Assembly: GCF_954871325.1 (NCBI RefSeq)
Contig: NC_088775.1
Location: forward strand, 78,159,561 to 78,223,560
Direction: 5' to 3'
DNA: 64,000 bases
Origin: Gordionus sp. m RMFG-2023
Taxonomy: Eukaryota; Nematomorpha; Gordioida; Chordodea; Parachordodidae
Shown: piece by piece, positions 35,070 to 46,944 of the stretch
How positions within the stretch are numbered: position 1 is the first letter of the stretch
Layout of the letters: each line of letters opens with the position of its first letter
Position numbers and translations under genes: made by a program
The notes under the pieces: model-generated
Database searches by the model: none
The model's input: only the letters and a program-made list of their open reading frames with translations
Told to the model about the DNA's origin: nothing

Positions 35070-35400
35070 TTCATAAAAAATAAGTAAAATTTTTAATGAT
35101 CACAATTCGTTTTTCGAGGTCTTTATATAGTCCCCTTTTTTTCAATCGAATAATAAAATAAAATATTAATTTCCTCGTCCATCTCGAAAACTGGCTAGAA
35201 CCAGTTTTGAAGATGAAATCAAAACAGGCTCGGTATAAGTGAACAAAGAAAAATATAAATGGTAATATACGAATTTTGTACAAACAAAGAAAGTATAAAT
35301 GATAAACAATTTATATCGTACAAACAAAGGATAATATAAATTATAAACAGTGTTGAAACACAACAGTATCCTCATATGATAATCCTATTTTTAAATTTCT
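35070..35400. repeat. Short direct repeats around 35210-35345
   Basis: GTACAAACAAAGAAAGTATAAATGATAAAC-like units recur about every 50 bp (near 35277 and 35318, weaker near 35240). The two overlapping minus-strand frames here are by-products of AT-rich repeats. Confidence 0.45.
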
Positions 35401-35419
35401 AAATCTAATTTAAGAGGAA

Positions 35420-36880
35420 TTGACAGATGTAGAGGGGATAGTTCATACATTACTGGATCTTATTAAGTCCGCTGCGTTTTCTAAAATATTTTTACAAAAA
35501 ATTAAAGTCAGCGAGGAAGAAATCTCATCTATCAAAGGGCCATTGCACACTACATCTAATGATCATATCCTGGCATTGTTTAAATCACTGTTTAGAATTC
35601 GTGGGGTCAGAGAGGGTAGGCGTTAATCACTTTAAAGCCTTTATTGATATATAATTTATATTGCCAGTCGAACAAAAATCAAAAGGCGTTGAATCATATA
35701 GTCTGAATTGGGAATTTGATTAGAAGGCTACTTGATGTAAGATGAACGTCTAGAGTCTTCGTACTGTTAAAGCAGTTTAGAGCTGTATACGCATTTTAAA
35801 AATAGCAAATCTAGCAACAGTGCAAAATTTAACTGGCCGTCCACCCGGTTAGAAAGTGATCAATTTTTATCAGATCTCGCTTTGATATATGATGTTCATT
35901 CTGAATTATCTAGTCTGTCTTTAAGACTTCACGCAAGAAATCAGTTTAACTAACTCTAAAAAATCAATAAAGTGAATGATTCGTGTTCTAAAATCATTTA
36001 AGGGTAGGCCTGGTAGGTTCTAGATTTCTTTTATAATTAAATATTTATTTGATATTCAGTAGCCTGCGAATCAGATTATTCCTTAATTTCTTTTGTTAAA
36101 TGACTTTTTTTACATAAATCAATTTTATATCTATACTATTTTATTCATAAAATAAATATTTATAAATTAAATTATAGCCAATATAAGGTTAACTATCATA
36201 TTGAAAACAATAGAATCTTAATTTTTAAAATTGCTCGTCTATAAAATTACAAAAAGTGTAGATGGAATAATCTAATTTTCATGCAACGATTTCTAAAACA
36301 GATATGAAAATATCTCGAGAAGCTAAAAGAAAACAGAAGTCACTCTGATATCAACAAAAATCAATTATTATTATTCTGATAATTTTATTAATTAAAGATA
36401 TAATATATTAAATTATACTATCGGTCTGATATGGAATATTTAAAAAAATATAAAAATAAGAGATTGGCAGTTCTTTGTACCAAATAGTACAGTGGGTTAG
36501 GGGAAAGAATCGGTTATATTTAGAAAAAGATAACTGGCTAGCAGACCTTCCTTATATTCATACTGAAGTCCGACATGGATCTTGCAATAAATGAGATCAC
36601 GGAGAGTTTATTGATGATAATAATGAAAGTAATAAACACCCTCTTATTTGAAAGAGTTTCAAAATTGTATAACACAATTCCGAATGATACTTATAAATGT
36701 GAGAGCAGCTTTGACCTTATAAATGTCATTATGACGGATTTGCTTACAAGCATGCTAAAACATACTTCCAGTTTAATGATGATAAGCGTTAACAACCTCT
36801 TCTCAGTCAGTGGAATTCTCCTCCATATATTAAAAAGTGGTTGATAATCACAGGTCAGCATATAATAATCAATCAAGGAA
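35420..36880 (+). pseudogene. hAT transposase fossil, ZNF862/KIAA1586-like
   Basis: Blocks in order: an open segment at 35420-35626 with KGPLHTTSNDH; DVRxTSRVFVLLKQFRAVYA near 35735-35790 (compare DVRWVSSSxRxxxxxxxxYxxL); ESDQFLSDLALIYDVHSEL and SSLSLRLHARN (35855-35945), the core of this hAT group; VLKSFKGRPGR near 36000; and after an unrecognised 500 bp, CESSFDLINVIMTDL and HTSSLMMISVNN (36700-36800) with IKKWLIITG near 36830, the C-terminal dimerisation block. Several frame changes and stops separate these. Ends and target duplication were not found. Confidence 0.72.
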
Positions 36881-36911
36881 ACATGCAGTTAATATTATTA
36901 AAAATATTGAA

Positions 36912-36933
36912 AATATTCGCCATGGCGAATATT
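36912..36933. repeat. Perfect 22-bp palindrome
   Basis: AATATTCGCCA followed by its exact complement, centred on CCATGG. It lies just after the hAT C-terminus and may be the tip of a hairpin in the element's subterminal DNA. Confidence 0.8.
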
Positions 36934-37197
36934 GTAATTTTTTTCACCTTTTATTGATCAATTCCGATATATACATTTTATATTAAAATATAATTATTTT
37001 TATACAATTATGAAATGCATTCTCCAATTTTTATATAACTTTCCAAATAGCTATTTTATATAGTATAAATGTAATGTATTTTATATGAAATGCTTCAATA
37101 TAAACTATACAAAAAATAAATAAAAATTTTCAAAGAAAGAAATTTGCCTCAAATTCTTGGAAAAACAAAAATTCGTCTCAGGACTACAATACTGTAT

Positions 37198-37658
37198 ACC
37201 TGGGAATGCATTTTAAAAACATTCTGATCATATGTAATATATGTTTATGACATGCTATTTTGACTTATGTAGAATTTTATGCAAACTAAACTGCATCTTA
37301 TTGAATGAATAATTCGTCAGTCAACGTAAGTATTATTACGTTATTGGATCATACATAGCATTTAATTCATTTATTGTTTGTAGCAAGGATTGTAATTAAG
37401 AATTGACAAAGAAACAAAAAACCGACCTGGGAATGCATTTTAAAAACATTCTGATCATATGTAATATATGTTTAAATGCGATGACATGCTATTTTGGCTT
37501 ATGTAGAATTTTATGCAAACTAAACTGCATATTAATGAATGAATAATTCGTCAGTCAACGTAAGTATTATTACGTTATTGGATCATACATAGCATTTAAT
37601 TCATTTATTGTTTGTAGCAAGGATTGTAATTAAGAATTGACAAAGAAACAAAAAACCG
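37198..37658 (+). repeat. Recent tandem duplication of about 230 bp
   Basis: Copy 1 is 37198-37424 and copy 2 is 37425-37658. Both start ACCTGGGAATGCATTTT and end GACAAAGAAACAAAAAACCG. Copy 2 has 7 extra bases after ATATGTTTA, and only a handful of substitutions separate the copies, so the event is young or an assembly effect. Confidence 0.92.
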
Positions 37659-39129
37659 TATCATCTTTTTTAATTGCATAAATGACTTTATAAATAAAAA
37701 ATTCAAAAACATCATAATAATTAAGAAATATTATTAATTGTAACAGCTCTTAATTAATTCACAATTATTTTCTTAAATAAGTATTAAAATATAATCTCAT
37801 TTAAATAATGATATTATATGTGTTCATTAATTTTTTTATATTATTAATTATTTATTATTTGGAGATTGGGAATTTTCATTTTTAATTGCATGACAAATTT
37901 ATATCAAAAAGAAAGAGAAATGTAATAGTAATGTTTTTAATATATATTAACTTCGATGTGTTTTTTCCATAGTTTGAAAAAAATCCTCAAATTTTTATCA
38001 AGAATAAATTTTTAATCAAATTTTACTTAAAAATGACAAAATCTTTTTTAATAAATCATCTATAAGTAAATCTTTCATAATTGTCAGGCATAAAAAATAG
38101 AAAATCAAAAATTTTTTTCTTATTTTTTCAACTTTAAATAATTTTCTCTAGGTAGGTTTTTTAAATTTTAAAAATGTGATTATGCTAGAAATATATTCCA
38201 GCATGTATAGAATCCTAATTTCTGATTTTTATAAAATTTTGCCATAAAATTTTTACCTTAATATAATTTATATATTTTTTTATATATAAATTATAAATGT
38301 CTCAAAAGTTAACGGCGAAATTTCTCAAATTCGTAGGGTAGGTAAGGTTATATTACGCGTTTTAAAAAAAATTTAAAATCTTATTTTCCCGGAAATATAT
38401 TTCAGCATGTTTAGAATATCTATCTTATGAATTATAGGCAATTTTACTGGAATCTTCCAGTCATTATAATTTATATAAGAAATATATGTAAAAATTAATA
38501 TAAAATTATATTAAGTTTAATAGTTCATGCCAAAATTGTCTGAAATTCAAAGAGTGGGGAATACATTTTTGGTAAAATAGGATTCATAAATTTAAAAAAA
38601 ATGCTCAAAAAATGACTTAAAGTGGAAAAAAAAACTCATTGCCCCAAAAAACACATTGCTGCTAAGATATATAAAGATAAGAGGGTTTGTAATTTAAAAA
38701 TAAAATTTTTCTCAAAAAACATATATAATTCTACCTTCTTCAGCCGTTAAAAATATACAAAAGGTCTGACCCCGCACGTTAAATTTTTTCGAACGAATTT
38801 TTAGGCCATCATATTTTTAATTAACTATCTCTAAATTTTTCCTAATGCCAATTAAGGCTCTTATATCTCTCTTCTATGGCTATCTATTTTTATACAACAA
38901 CTGTTTTATAAATCAATTTTGCTTGATATCTGTTTTGTGCATTTGTAATTGGATCGTATCATGAATAAAAAATTTAATATTCCGTGAATTTACTATAATA
39001 TTTATAGATTTAGTGTTTTAGTTAAAAGCTCTTATAATACAAAGAAATAAGTATATATTGTCATTTATTTTTAAACATTATTAATCCAAATGTTAGCTTG
39101 AAATTTAAAAAATAAACATGCAAAAATTT
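37659..39129. other. AT-rich stretch without recognised feature
   Basis: Long A/T runs only. Confidence 0.45.
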
Positions 39130-39352
39130 ATTGCCCGGGCTGGCCTATTAAAATTTTACGAAAAATCGAGATTTGCGAGGCACTGCCTTGTATGCATAAA
39201 TTGTCCAACCAAATTGGAAAATTTTTTATCGATGAACTGTTCGGCTCCACAAATTTTTTGGTAGGCTCTGTCCTTTTTAAATTTTTTTAAAAATTCCAAC
39301 CTGGACTGCACTGGTTTATTGACAGACCGAGACAGGCTTTGCAGATTTCTAA
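39130..39352. mobile_element. Degraded family B/A-type MITE
   Basis: Left GCCCGGGCTGGCCTA and right GCTTTGCAGATTTCTAATATG match the GC-rich ends and terminal signature of these hAT-like MITEs. The interior is scrambled. Confidence 0.45.
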
Positions 39353-39688
39353 TATGTATTGTATAATAATATACTGGGAATTTTGGAGGCTTAGGTTGAT
39401 TTTAAAAACTGAGTCATAATAAAATATCTCTTATACTTCAATATGACTTAAATATAAATTCAATTTTGGTTAGCCTCAAAAATGATATATTAAAATTTTG
39501 AAATTATTTTTTGACTAAAAGACCCAAAATTAATTTAATATTTACTTTTAAGAGATTAGCTTTCTTCAAATTCATTTATTATTTTGTCATCTAAAGTATT
39601 TTATTAGCACACACTATTATTAATATTAATAGGATAATTGGGATAAGTTTTTCTAAAGATTATCTTAAGTTTTTCTCTTGATAAATAT

Positions 39689-39980
39689 CAATGACCTGCA
39701 GGCCCAGCCCGCGTCTAGGGGTCGTACTGCGGGTCTGGCCATATTTTAATTTTTTTAAATACACCTAGGTCGGGCTCAAAAATTTTAAATACCCGAGCCG
39801 GGCCAGGCCATATATTTTAAAATCGGATATTTTAAATCGCCATATTAGCTATAAAAAGTAAAAATAAATGTAATATATTTTAATAAAATCTGGATGGGGC
39901 CTAAAAATTGATAAAAAAATCCGGGATTAATTTTACAATACTAAACCATGCCCTGCAAATGGTACCTCTGCAGGTCTCTG
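39689..39980 (-). mobile_element. MITE family A, copy 3
   Basis: Reverse orientation: left ATGACCTGCAGGCCCAGCCCG, right GGTACCTCTGCAGGTCTCTG, core AAATCGCCATATTAGCTATA near 39833. Confidence 0.8.
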
Positions 39981-40548
39981 ACAATAAAGCAATAAGTAGT
40001 TTAAAAAAAAACTAATAAAAGAAAAATCTATAAAGATACAAATACAATATTACATAGTATACTTACACCGAAAGTAATTAAGCCATATTTTACTATTTTT
40101 TAAAAATATTTCTTAAACTTGTTTTTTATGATTTCTTTAGAAAAATAATTTAAAAAATACTCTTAAACCATAAATTTATTTTTAAATATACATTCTTATC
40201 GGAAAATAATTGATCCACAAAGACAAATGATTTTCTAAAACATAAGAAGTTATAAATAAAAATTGATATTTTTAAATATAAATATTTTTTTAAAAAAAAC
40301 AAAATTAATTTTTTTCAATAAACGCATATTTTTATAAAAAATATTATTTAATATTTTTATAAAAAATATTATTTAATATTTTTAGAACAAATAAAATATT
40401 AATTTTTTTTGGACAGACAAATTTGAAATAATTTATTTTAAAAATTTTTGAACAAAAAAATTAAGAAAAATTTATAAATATAAAAAAAATACAATGAAAA
40501 TTTACTTGAAACTAATTCACAGGGTATTGATATTGTTAATGATTATAG
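39981..40548. other. AT-rich stretch without recognised feature
   Basis: Includes two direct copies of ATTTTTATAAAAAATATTATTTA near 40325-40380. Confidence 0.4.
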
Positions 40549-41888
40549 AAGCAAAGATCAAATATGTCGACAGCAGATACCTTCCCACCCGAAGCAAGGA
40601 CGCGGTTGAAGATATGAGGACTTTATTCCACGCGGTAAAAATAAATCTACTAATTTCAAAGTCTATTTACTTAAAGGTATCAAATTATAACTATAGGCGT
40701 AACCAAGGGATGGAGAAGTAAGAAAATTTCGACCCATTGGAAATTTACCTATTCTCGCAAATATCATTTTAAGCTAAGAAAGTTCCCCTCTCCTTTTTAA
40801 AAACGGCGAACTCAATATTTTAGACAGAAAGATATTGCCCACTCGAGATTTCGTTAAATAGATATCTAAACCTTTGTGCCATTTATGATAAAAATCTTCA
40901 GGTTAGCATAATATTTATCTGGATAGATAAAATACTGAGTTAGCCGTTCGGCTAAAATGGAGCGATTTGCTATAAGCAATATTTCGGAAGAAAAATATGT
41001 TGAAGTTACTAATTTTTTTAAAAATACCGGCAATAATTAAAAAATTTTAGGAAAAAACAGCAAAATTGAAAACCCCATGTTATTTTTATAAAAATATAAA
41101 ATTTACAAAGGTTTACACCAGGGATCTAGACCGAACCCGCACTTGGACCACTGGTCCCGGGTTATTCCTTTTATTTTCAATTTTTATTTTTCTTGTTTAT
41201 CAAAATATTGTTTGTATTTACAAACGCGTATTTATGGAAATAAATTTTTTTTAAAATACTCACCTATCCTCCAATTTACCCTGCATTAACAGTTAGCTTA
41301 ATTCGCGGCGTAGTATATAAAAAAATACACAAAAATACGGCATATTTTGTATATACTTCTTTGCGAATTTGTGCTAACTGTGTGAATGCAGGTAATTAAT
41401 AAGTTTAATAAAATATATAATTAGTCAAATGGAATACGTAATTTTACAAAAATATAAAAATGGACATACTAAAATATCTTCCTTCCTCTAAGATTTCATT
41501 AATAATTAATAATATTAAGTAACCCGAAACAAAGGCATTTCCGGGTAAAATTTTTTTTTAAATAATCGAAATTGAATAAATCCTTTAAACTAATAATCAA
41601 AACTGAACTGAACTCCCAGATATAACACTTTGAAAAACCGGATAAGGAAGTTATATCCACTAATTTCTATTATATTACATTTTTTTTAAAAAAACAACTG
41701 TATTTAAGATCAAAGAAGGTAGAGTGAATTTTTCAAATCGGAATTCGCCCATATATTCGGAGTCCTCTATGAGGCGAAATGAATTCTTAGAAGAGGCAAA
41801 CCCCATAGGTTTCGGACAAGGGTTAGAAGTTGACCCATTGCAGAATATGCTATTTTTGGATCATAAAGGAAGGCGGTACACTTGTCAA
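40549..41888 (+). CDS. Two candidate exons of an unrecognised protein
   Basis: Exon A (40549-40634) follows TTAATGATTATAG and encodes AKIKYVDSRYLPTRSKDAVE then DMRTLFHA, ending at a GTAAAA donor in phase 0. Exon B (41709-41888) follows CTGTATTTAAG and encodes IKEGRVNFSNRNSPIYSESS, MRRNEFLEEANPIGFGQG, LEVDPLQNMLFLDH and KGRRYTCQ, 60 codons exactly, ending at GTATAT. Exon A ends and exon B starts in phase 0, so they can join. The intron of 1074 bp holds MITE fragments. Charged, hydrophilic, no membrane segment. I do not recognise the family; more exons must lie on both sides. Confidence 0.5.
40692..40975. mobile_element. MITE fragments in the intron: family D end, then a family E copy
   Basis: CTATAGGCGTAACCAAGGGA at 40692 is a family D end. 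CAATATTTTAGACAGAAAG near 40812 and GATAAAATACTGAGTTAGC near 40925 are the mirrored halves of family E, with CTCGAGATTTCG and AATCTTCAGGTTAGC inside. Confidence 0.55.
41275..41396. mobile_element. Small hairpin MITE
   Basis: Left ATTTACCCTGCATTAACAG and right CTGTGTGAATGCAGGTAATT are inverted; GTTAGC..AATTCGC continues the stem. About 120 bp, nearly all stem. Confidence 0.65.
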
Positions 41889-42189
41889 GTATATACTTAT
41901 AATATAGCATAACCTTTTCATCTCTAAATTATTTTTCTAAATTTAGATAGATTAATAATATTATAGAATTAATATCTTTTTCATAAAATTACTTTTAAAA
42001 TTTTGATTAACATTCTTCTAGTTTTATAAACATATAAAAAAAATCCTTTTAATATTTCATAAAAATTTTAACGCATGCTTTTAAATCTTAAACATTTTAA
42101 TGAATTCAAGAACGGATATAAAATTTTTGGTCTATCAGTGCTGTAATATCTTTTGGGATAGTTTGAAAGTAATGCTTCCTAGTAATGTA

Positions 42190-42390
42190 AAATCGCTCAG
42201 TATTAACCGCTAACTCAGTATTTTATCCAGAAAAATTTTACGCAAGCCTAATTTTGCTTATAGATGACACAAAGGTTTGGACATCTATTAACAAAATTTC
42301 GAGACTTAGGCGATATTTTTCTGGCTAAAATATTGAATTCATTATTTATTTATTTAAAAAATCGGTTCAAGTGGAGCGATTTTGCACTAT
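42190..42390. mobile_element. MITE family E copy
   Basis: CAGTATTTTATCCAG and TTACGCAAGCCTAATTTTGC face CAAAATTTCGAGACTTAGGCG and GGCTAAAATATTGAA. Ends beyond this are diverged. Confidence 0.6.
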
Positions 42391-42436
42391 GGTGCGATTT
42401 TTCTTTACTTTGCGAGGAAAAAAATCTTGATTTTGG

Positions 42437-42653
42437 ATCGGTTGGTAGATGAGTATTACAAAACCTTTTGGAGTAGTTTGAAATGAAATGTTAATCCTTT
42501 TTAAGAGAGAGTAAAGTTAAAATAAAATATAAAAAAAACGAAATCTTTTTATTCAGTTCACGATGTTTAAAAATTTGACTATTTTGGGAAAATTGACACT
42601 ATCAATTTTAAACTACTCCAAAAGATTTTGTAATACTCGTCTACCAACCAAAG
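42437..42653. mobile_element. Hairpin MITE, 48-bp inverted ends
   Basis: GGTTGGTAGATGAGTATTAC, then AAAACCTTTTGGAGTAGTTT, at the left is mirrored by AAACTACTCCAAAAGATTTT, then GTAATACTCGTCTACCAACC, at the right. A partial copy of the end lies at about 42140-42180. Confidence 0.82.
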
Positions 42654-43064
42654 TTTTATATGCGGTACATTTTAAAAGCAGTCTAGCGCCAACTTGTCTT
42701 AAAATTTTTATTATAAAATGAAAAACTATTTCTTATATTTTTTTTTATTTCGTTATTAACTAAAAAAATGTTAAATTATGCAAATGATTTTTAGATAAAG
42801 ATGATATAAATTATTCTATATAATATAGTTTAATTTTTTCAAATTTATTTTAAAATAATAATTCATTGACCATTTTAAATTTCATAAAATGAATGGCAAA
42901 AAGGCTACACCTAGTAATAAAAAAAATTCCAATATTAAATATATTTGGTAATGATATATAGCGTTGAACGTAATTGACTTTTTTTATATTTTTAAATTAA
43001 AATATTCGAACAGCGTCGTAATTTTATCCTTATATACATAAAAAAATTGGTGCTTTAGAATGGC

Positions 43065-43215
43065 GTCTGGGGCTTAGTCATTGAGTGCATATGTCACCTG
43101 ACGTATAGATCTAGGTTCAAATCCAACAATGACCGGGTGTTCGGAAGCCAACTAGATGGTTCTATGCTACGAGGATATATAGAATATCAAAAGCTACTAC
43201 GTGTATGGGGTCCCT
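43065..43215 (+). mobile_element. Possible tRNA-derived SINE head
   Basis: GGGGCTTAGTCATTGAGTGC resembles an RNA polymerase III A box region, and GGTTCAAATCC 40 bp downstream is a good B box. A 7-bp acceptor stem cannot be formed, so it is not a functional tRNA. The 3' part is unique. Confidence 0.4.
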
Positions 43216-43226
43216 TTAATATATAT

Positions 43227-43502
43227 CAGAGACCTGCAGAGGTATTTTCATGGCTCGGTCCGAATCTCATATTTTTCAGACTCGGCCGCAAAAAATTCAG
43301 GCCCAGCCCGGATTTTTATAATGTATTATATTTATTTTTAACTTTTATGGCTAATATTGACGATTTAAAATATTTGGTTTTAAAATATACGGCGCGGCCC
43401 GGGTATTTTTTTAAAAAAAAATTTTAGACTCTGCCTGGGTATATTTAAAAAAAATTAAATTATGAGCCGCCCATGTACCCAGGCCGGGCCTGCAGGTCTC
43501 TG
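43227..43502 (+). mobile_element. MITE family A, copy 4, with 8-bp target duplication
   Basis: Starts CAGAGACCTGCAGAGG and ends CCTGCAGGTCTCTG. ATATATAT flanks both sides (43219-43226, 43503-43510), though the repeat is low-complexity. The best-preserved copy of the family. A 96-codon plus frame across it is not a gene. Confidence 0.85.
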
Positions 43503-43519
43503 ATATATATTAAATTAAA

Positions 43520-44190
43520 GTGGGGCTTATTGCATTTTAATAAATTTGGTCCTTTTTTAGCAAATTTGATTGTCGTTAAGCAAATCGCTATATGATAACC
43601 AACGCCATACATCAATACCCACATTTTTTAGGTAGTTTTTTTTAATTGTCAATTTTTTATTACAAAATTTAGAAGATTTCGGCCTTCAACATTAACAAGA
43701 AATAATCTCCATTGCCTCAATATTAACACAAAAAAAATACTAGACTATTCCAAGAAATAAATTATAATATTGTGTTTTTTTAATTTTACCTTTAAATTAT
43801 TTAATACAAGTCACACTTATTATATAACTATTTATGAATTGGTCATTATTTTTTAATATTTTATAAAATTTTACTTAAAAAAAAGTTTTTTATGATTTTA
43901 TTTTCCTTTCAAATAAATTTATACGGTTTACGGCTTCTAAATTATTTCATATGAAGAAAAAATTTGTTAATTTTTTTTTTTATAATTATTTAGAAAATCA
44001 ATTCAAAATTGCCTACACACAAAAATAGTAAATAACTATTTTTTTAAAAATATAGTATTCAATTCAATTTATTTTAAAAAAGGAGACGAGCTATAAGGAA
44101 TTCCTAATTTATTTTAATAAGAATAAAAAAAAAGCTCTATGCCAAATTAGAATTTACATCACTTTAAAAAAACCAAGATTTTCCTTGTTG
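43520..44190. other. AT-rich stretch without recognised feature
   Basis: No motif identified. Confidence 0.4.
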
Positions 44191-44194
44191 ATAG

Positions 44195-44518
44195 TATAGG
44201 CAAACGGAAATCTCCCCTCATTTCAGAAATTCGCTTATTCTTGTGGATATTATTATAAGGCTAAACTCCTACCCCCCCCCCCATAATGTATACAATAAAT
44301 CACTACAAACAACAATTTAAAAGAAAAACAAGTAAAAGTTAATCATATTTAAAATAACGATTAGAATTCGAATTTTTTTTAAAAAAAAGGCATTTTTAAA
44401 GTGAAAACCCAGATTTATTTTTATAAAAATATGCCTACAATAAGTGCATCTAAAGAAGCTTATGGGGTAAAGAAAGCCCTATTTAATAGTACCCCCCCAC
44501 ACACACAAAATCCTCGCT
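44195..44518. mobile_element. MITE family D, copy 2
   Basis: Shares the core AATGTATACAATAAATCAC, AAAGTTAATCATATTTAAAA and TTTATAAAAATATGCC with the copy at 32.6 kb, bounded by C runs at about 44270 and 44494. Confidence 0.65.
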
Positions 44519-46670
44519 GCAATTGTGTTAAATATTAATTTAATTTATAATTACATATTTTATTTATAGTGGTTGACTAAAATATTCATTACAATTTACA
44601 AATATCAAATCTAATTTAATTAATAATTGTAAGCTTTGTAAGCTTTTAGAAAACATATCACTATTGATAAATCCTAAATATTTATTATCATTCAAAAATA
44701 AATTGACTATTTGATTCTTTTTGAATAAATCAATCAAGAGGATGCCATCAATTATATTAGAGAATAGTGATGTTTATTATCATATCATTACCTTGGCCTG
44801 AATATGACAAACATTCTCAGGTTATAAAAGATATACAAAACAAATATTTTACAATCTGAAGTAATCTTTATTCTCGCAAAACAAAGTTAATCTATACTTC
44901 AACTTCAAGGATTCAAACATAAAAAAAAATACTAAGTTGTAATGTAAAATATCTTTCTATATTTCAATTCTATACCTAAATATTTTTTTTAGATAGTATA
45001 GATAAGGGTTTACATAAATAGATTCCAACACCTTTCAGAAAGGCAAAAGCATAAAATACATATCAAAATCAATTAAACAAGTGGAACTGGAGGAACTTAT
45101 ATTATCATTTACTCATCTTTTTTTCTTTCATTTGTATGAGGGAAAGGAGCGCTTTTTTCATAATAGCGCTTAACATTTTGGGTAACGCTTTGGTAATGGC
45201 GTTATCTTTAGAAAAAGTGATGTAAACGTAAAGATACAATTATACTTTATTTACAGAATGACACAAAAATACTTTTTTGTGCATTATCGTTACATTATTG
45301 AGTTAAGTTACAGCACTAATTAAAAGAATCCTCACACTATTAAAAATCAAGTATATTTAGTAGAAATAATATTAATTAGACATAATTATTCGTAAAAAAT
45401 CCCAGATGTTAGGACATTAAAAATATTATAAAATATTAATATCTTCTTTAAAAATAACTGAAAGGGACATTTTTTTTTAACATTAAGATTTGGCCATAAA
45501 TTCTTGTTAAAAAAATATTGTAAGCGTAATTGGCTTATAAAAACTAAAAGGAAATATTTTAAAAGGATTTTTTTTTAAAAAATATAAATTCAATGTAAGT
45601 GGGTAAAATATGAATTTTAAATAAAATTTCAACTACTTGCCAAATTTAAACATTTCTTTGTTTTACCTAAACCCTAACCTCTTATGATCAAGGTTAGCCT
45701 ATATTGGTGACCGGCACATGGAATCTTTGAAAGATGTTAAAGCCTAGTTCGTAAATATATTTTGATCTTTCGAACTCGAACCGCGATATGCCAATCACTA
45801 GTCTATATGATATGGCTACGGTTAGATTAATTTATTTAATGTTCAAATTGAACAAGTACATGAAATTGTAAAAAATTTTATATACAGTCACAATCTACCC
45901 ACTCACCGAAATGATATCTTTCTTCCTTTTATATTCTTTCCAAATTAAATGCAAGCGATAAAAAGAATGAAATTAAATCAAAAAAAGATGTATTGCATAC
46001 AAATCATGAGAAATAATTCAAAACAATAAAATAAAAAGTATTTATGCTGGGTAAAAAAAATGATTGGAAAGGTATATCTAAATAAATTTTCATTTAATTT
46101 ACTTCGAATCTTAACCATTACTTCTAATATATTTTTCATAATTGGGAACGAGAATTAGAATCGGCCCGATAAATTTTCTTTCGAGTCTTATCGGATCGAC
46201 TATAATTATTTCACCCTGCCTGTTAATTATATTTAGCTCAAGTTGTCCGGTCTGCCCCATAATAATTTTTTATGAAAGAAAATGACACAAATTTGCCTAA
46301 TTATCAGCTTTAAACATTTTCAAATAAATCGCCGGACCGTAAATTTGGAACAATTTGTCTGGTCCAGCGGCCGATCTTTGAACCAGATTTCGGTAAATAT
46401 TTAATAAAGGTAGGCCAGTAATAATTAATTGCGTAGAAGTTGCGTCTAGATGACTTTTTCATTCACTTCTTCAATGTTAAAAATGGCCTCTCATTTGTAC
46501 ATATGGTGATGGACCGCTTAAATCATTAACAAATTTTTAACATTTGTCTTGAAACATAAATGCCGCTGAAAGTTTATTAGCGCCTATATGAAATTTTTAT
46601 GACTTAGGCTTAATAGCACTATAACTATTTTAAGACGATTTAGTTTTTTAGTACTTTTAATATTTTATAG
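44519..46670. other. AT-rich stretch with a possible SINE-like fragment
   Basis: On the minus strand near 45790-45755, CTAGTGATTGGCATATCGCG and then GGTTCGAGTTCGA resemble the A-box/B-box spacing of a tRNA-derived SINE. GC-richer patches at 46150-46390 (TCGGCCCGATAA, GTCCGGTCTGCCCC, CCAGCGGCCGATC) look like a decayed MITE. Otherwise nothing. Confidence 0.35.
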
Positions 46671-46676
46671 CCAACA

Positions 46677-46760
46677 GGGCCACGGAGGGGGTGAAATATT
46701 TGGCCCCCAAACATAGTCCCCTGAAAAACTTTTGTCCCATGGCCGCCAAAATTTCCGGCC
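46677..46760. mobile_element. Possible hAT terminus
   Basis: CAGGGCCACGGAGGGGG, then TTTGGCCCCCAA and GGCCGCCAAAATTTCCGGCC, look like a hAT end placed before the transposase fossil at 46945-48399. No matching right end or duplication was found. Confidence 0.35.
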
Positions 46761-46944
46761 CCCAAATTAAAAAAAATTATTACTTAATTTAATCAATTAA
46801 CAATTAAATCTAAATAAAAATACAACAAAATTTTTAAAAAAAGATTATTTGTTTAATTTATACAAATTAATAAACAAGAATATACCTATAAAAATATTAA
46901 ATTTAAAATATCTATCGACTAATTAGTCGCCTATTAAATGAATT

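Noticed and set aside
35071-35375. Two overlapping minus-strand frames of 69-70 codons
   Set aside because: AT-rich repeat region; hydrophobic Phe/Tyr-rich peptides typical of random translation here.
43065-43140. Functional tRNA gene
   Set aside because: A and B boxes are present but the acceptor and anticodon stems do not pair.
43137-43427. 96-codon plus-strand frame
   Set aside because: Spans the SINE-like tail and a family A MITE.
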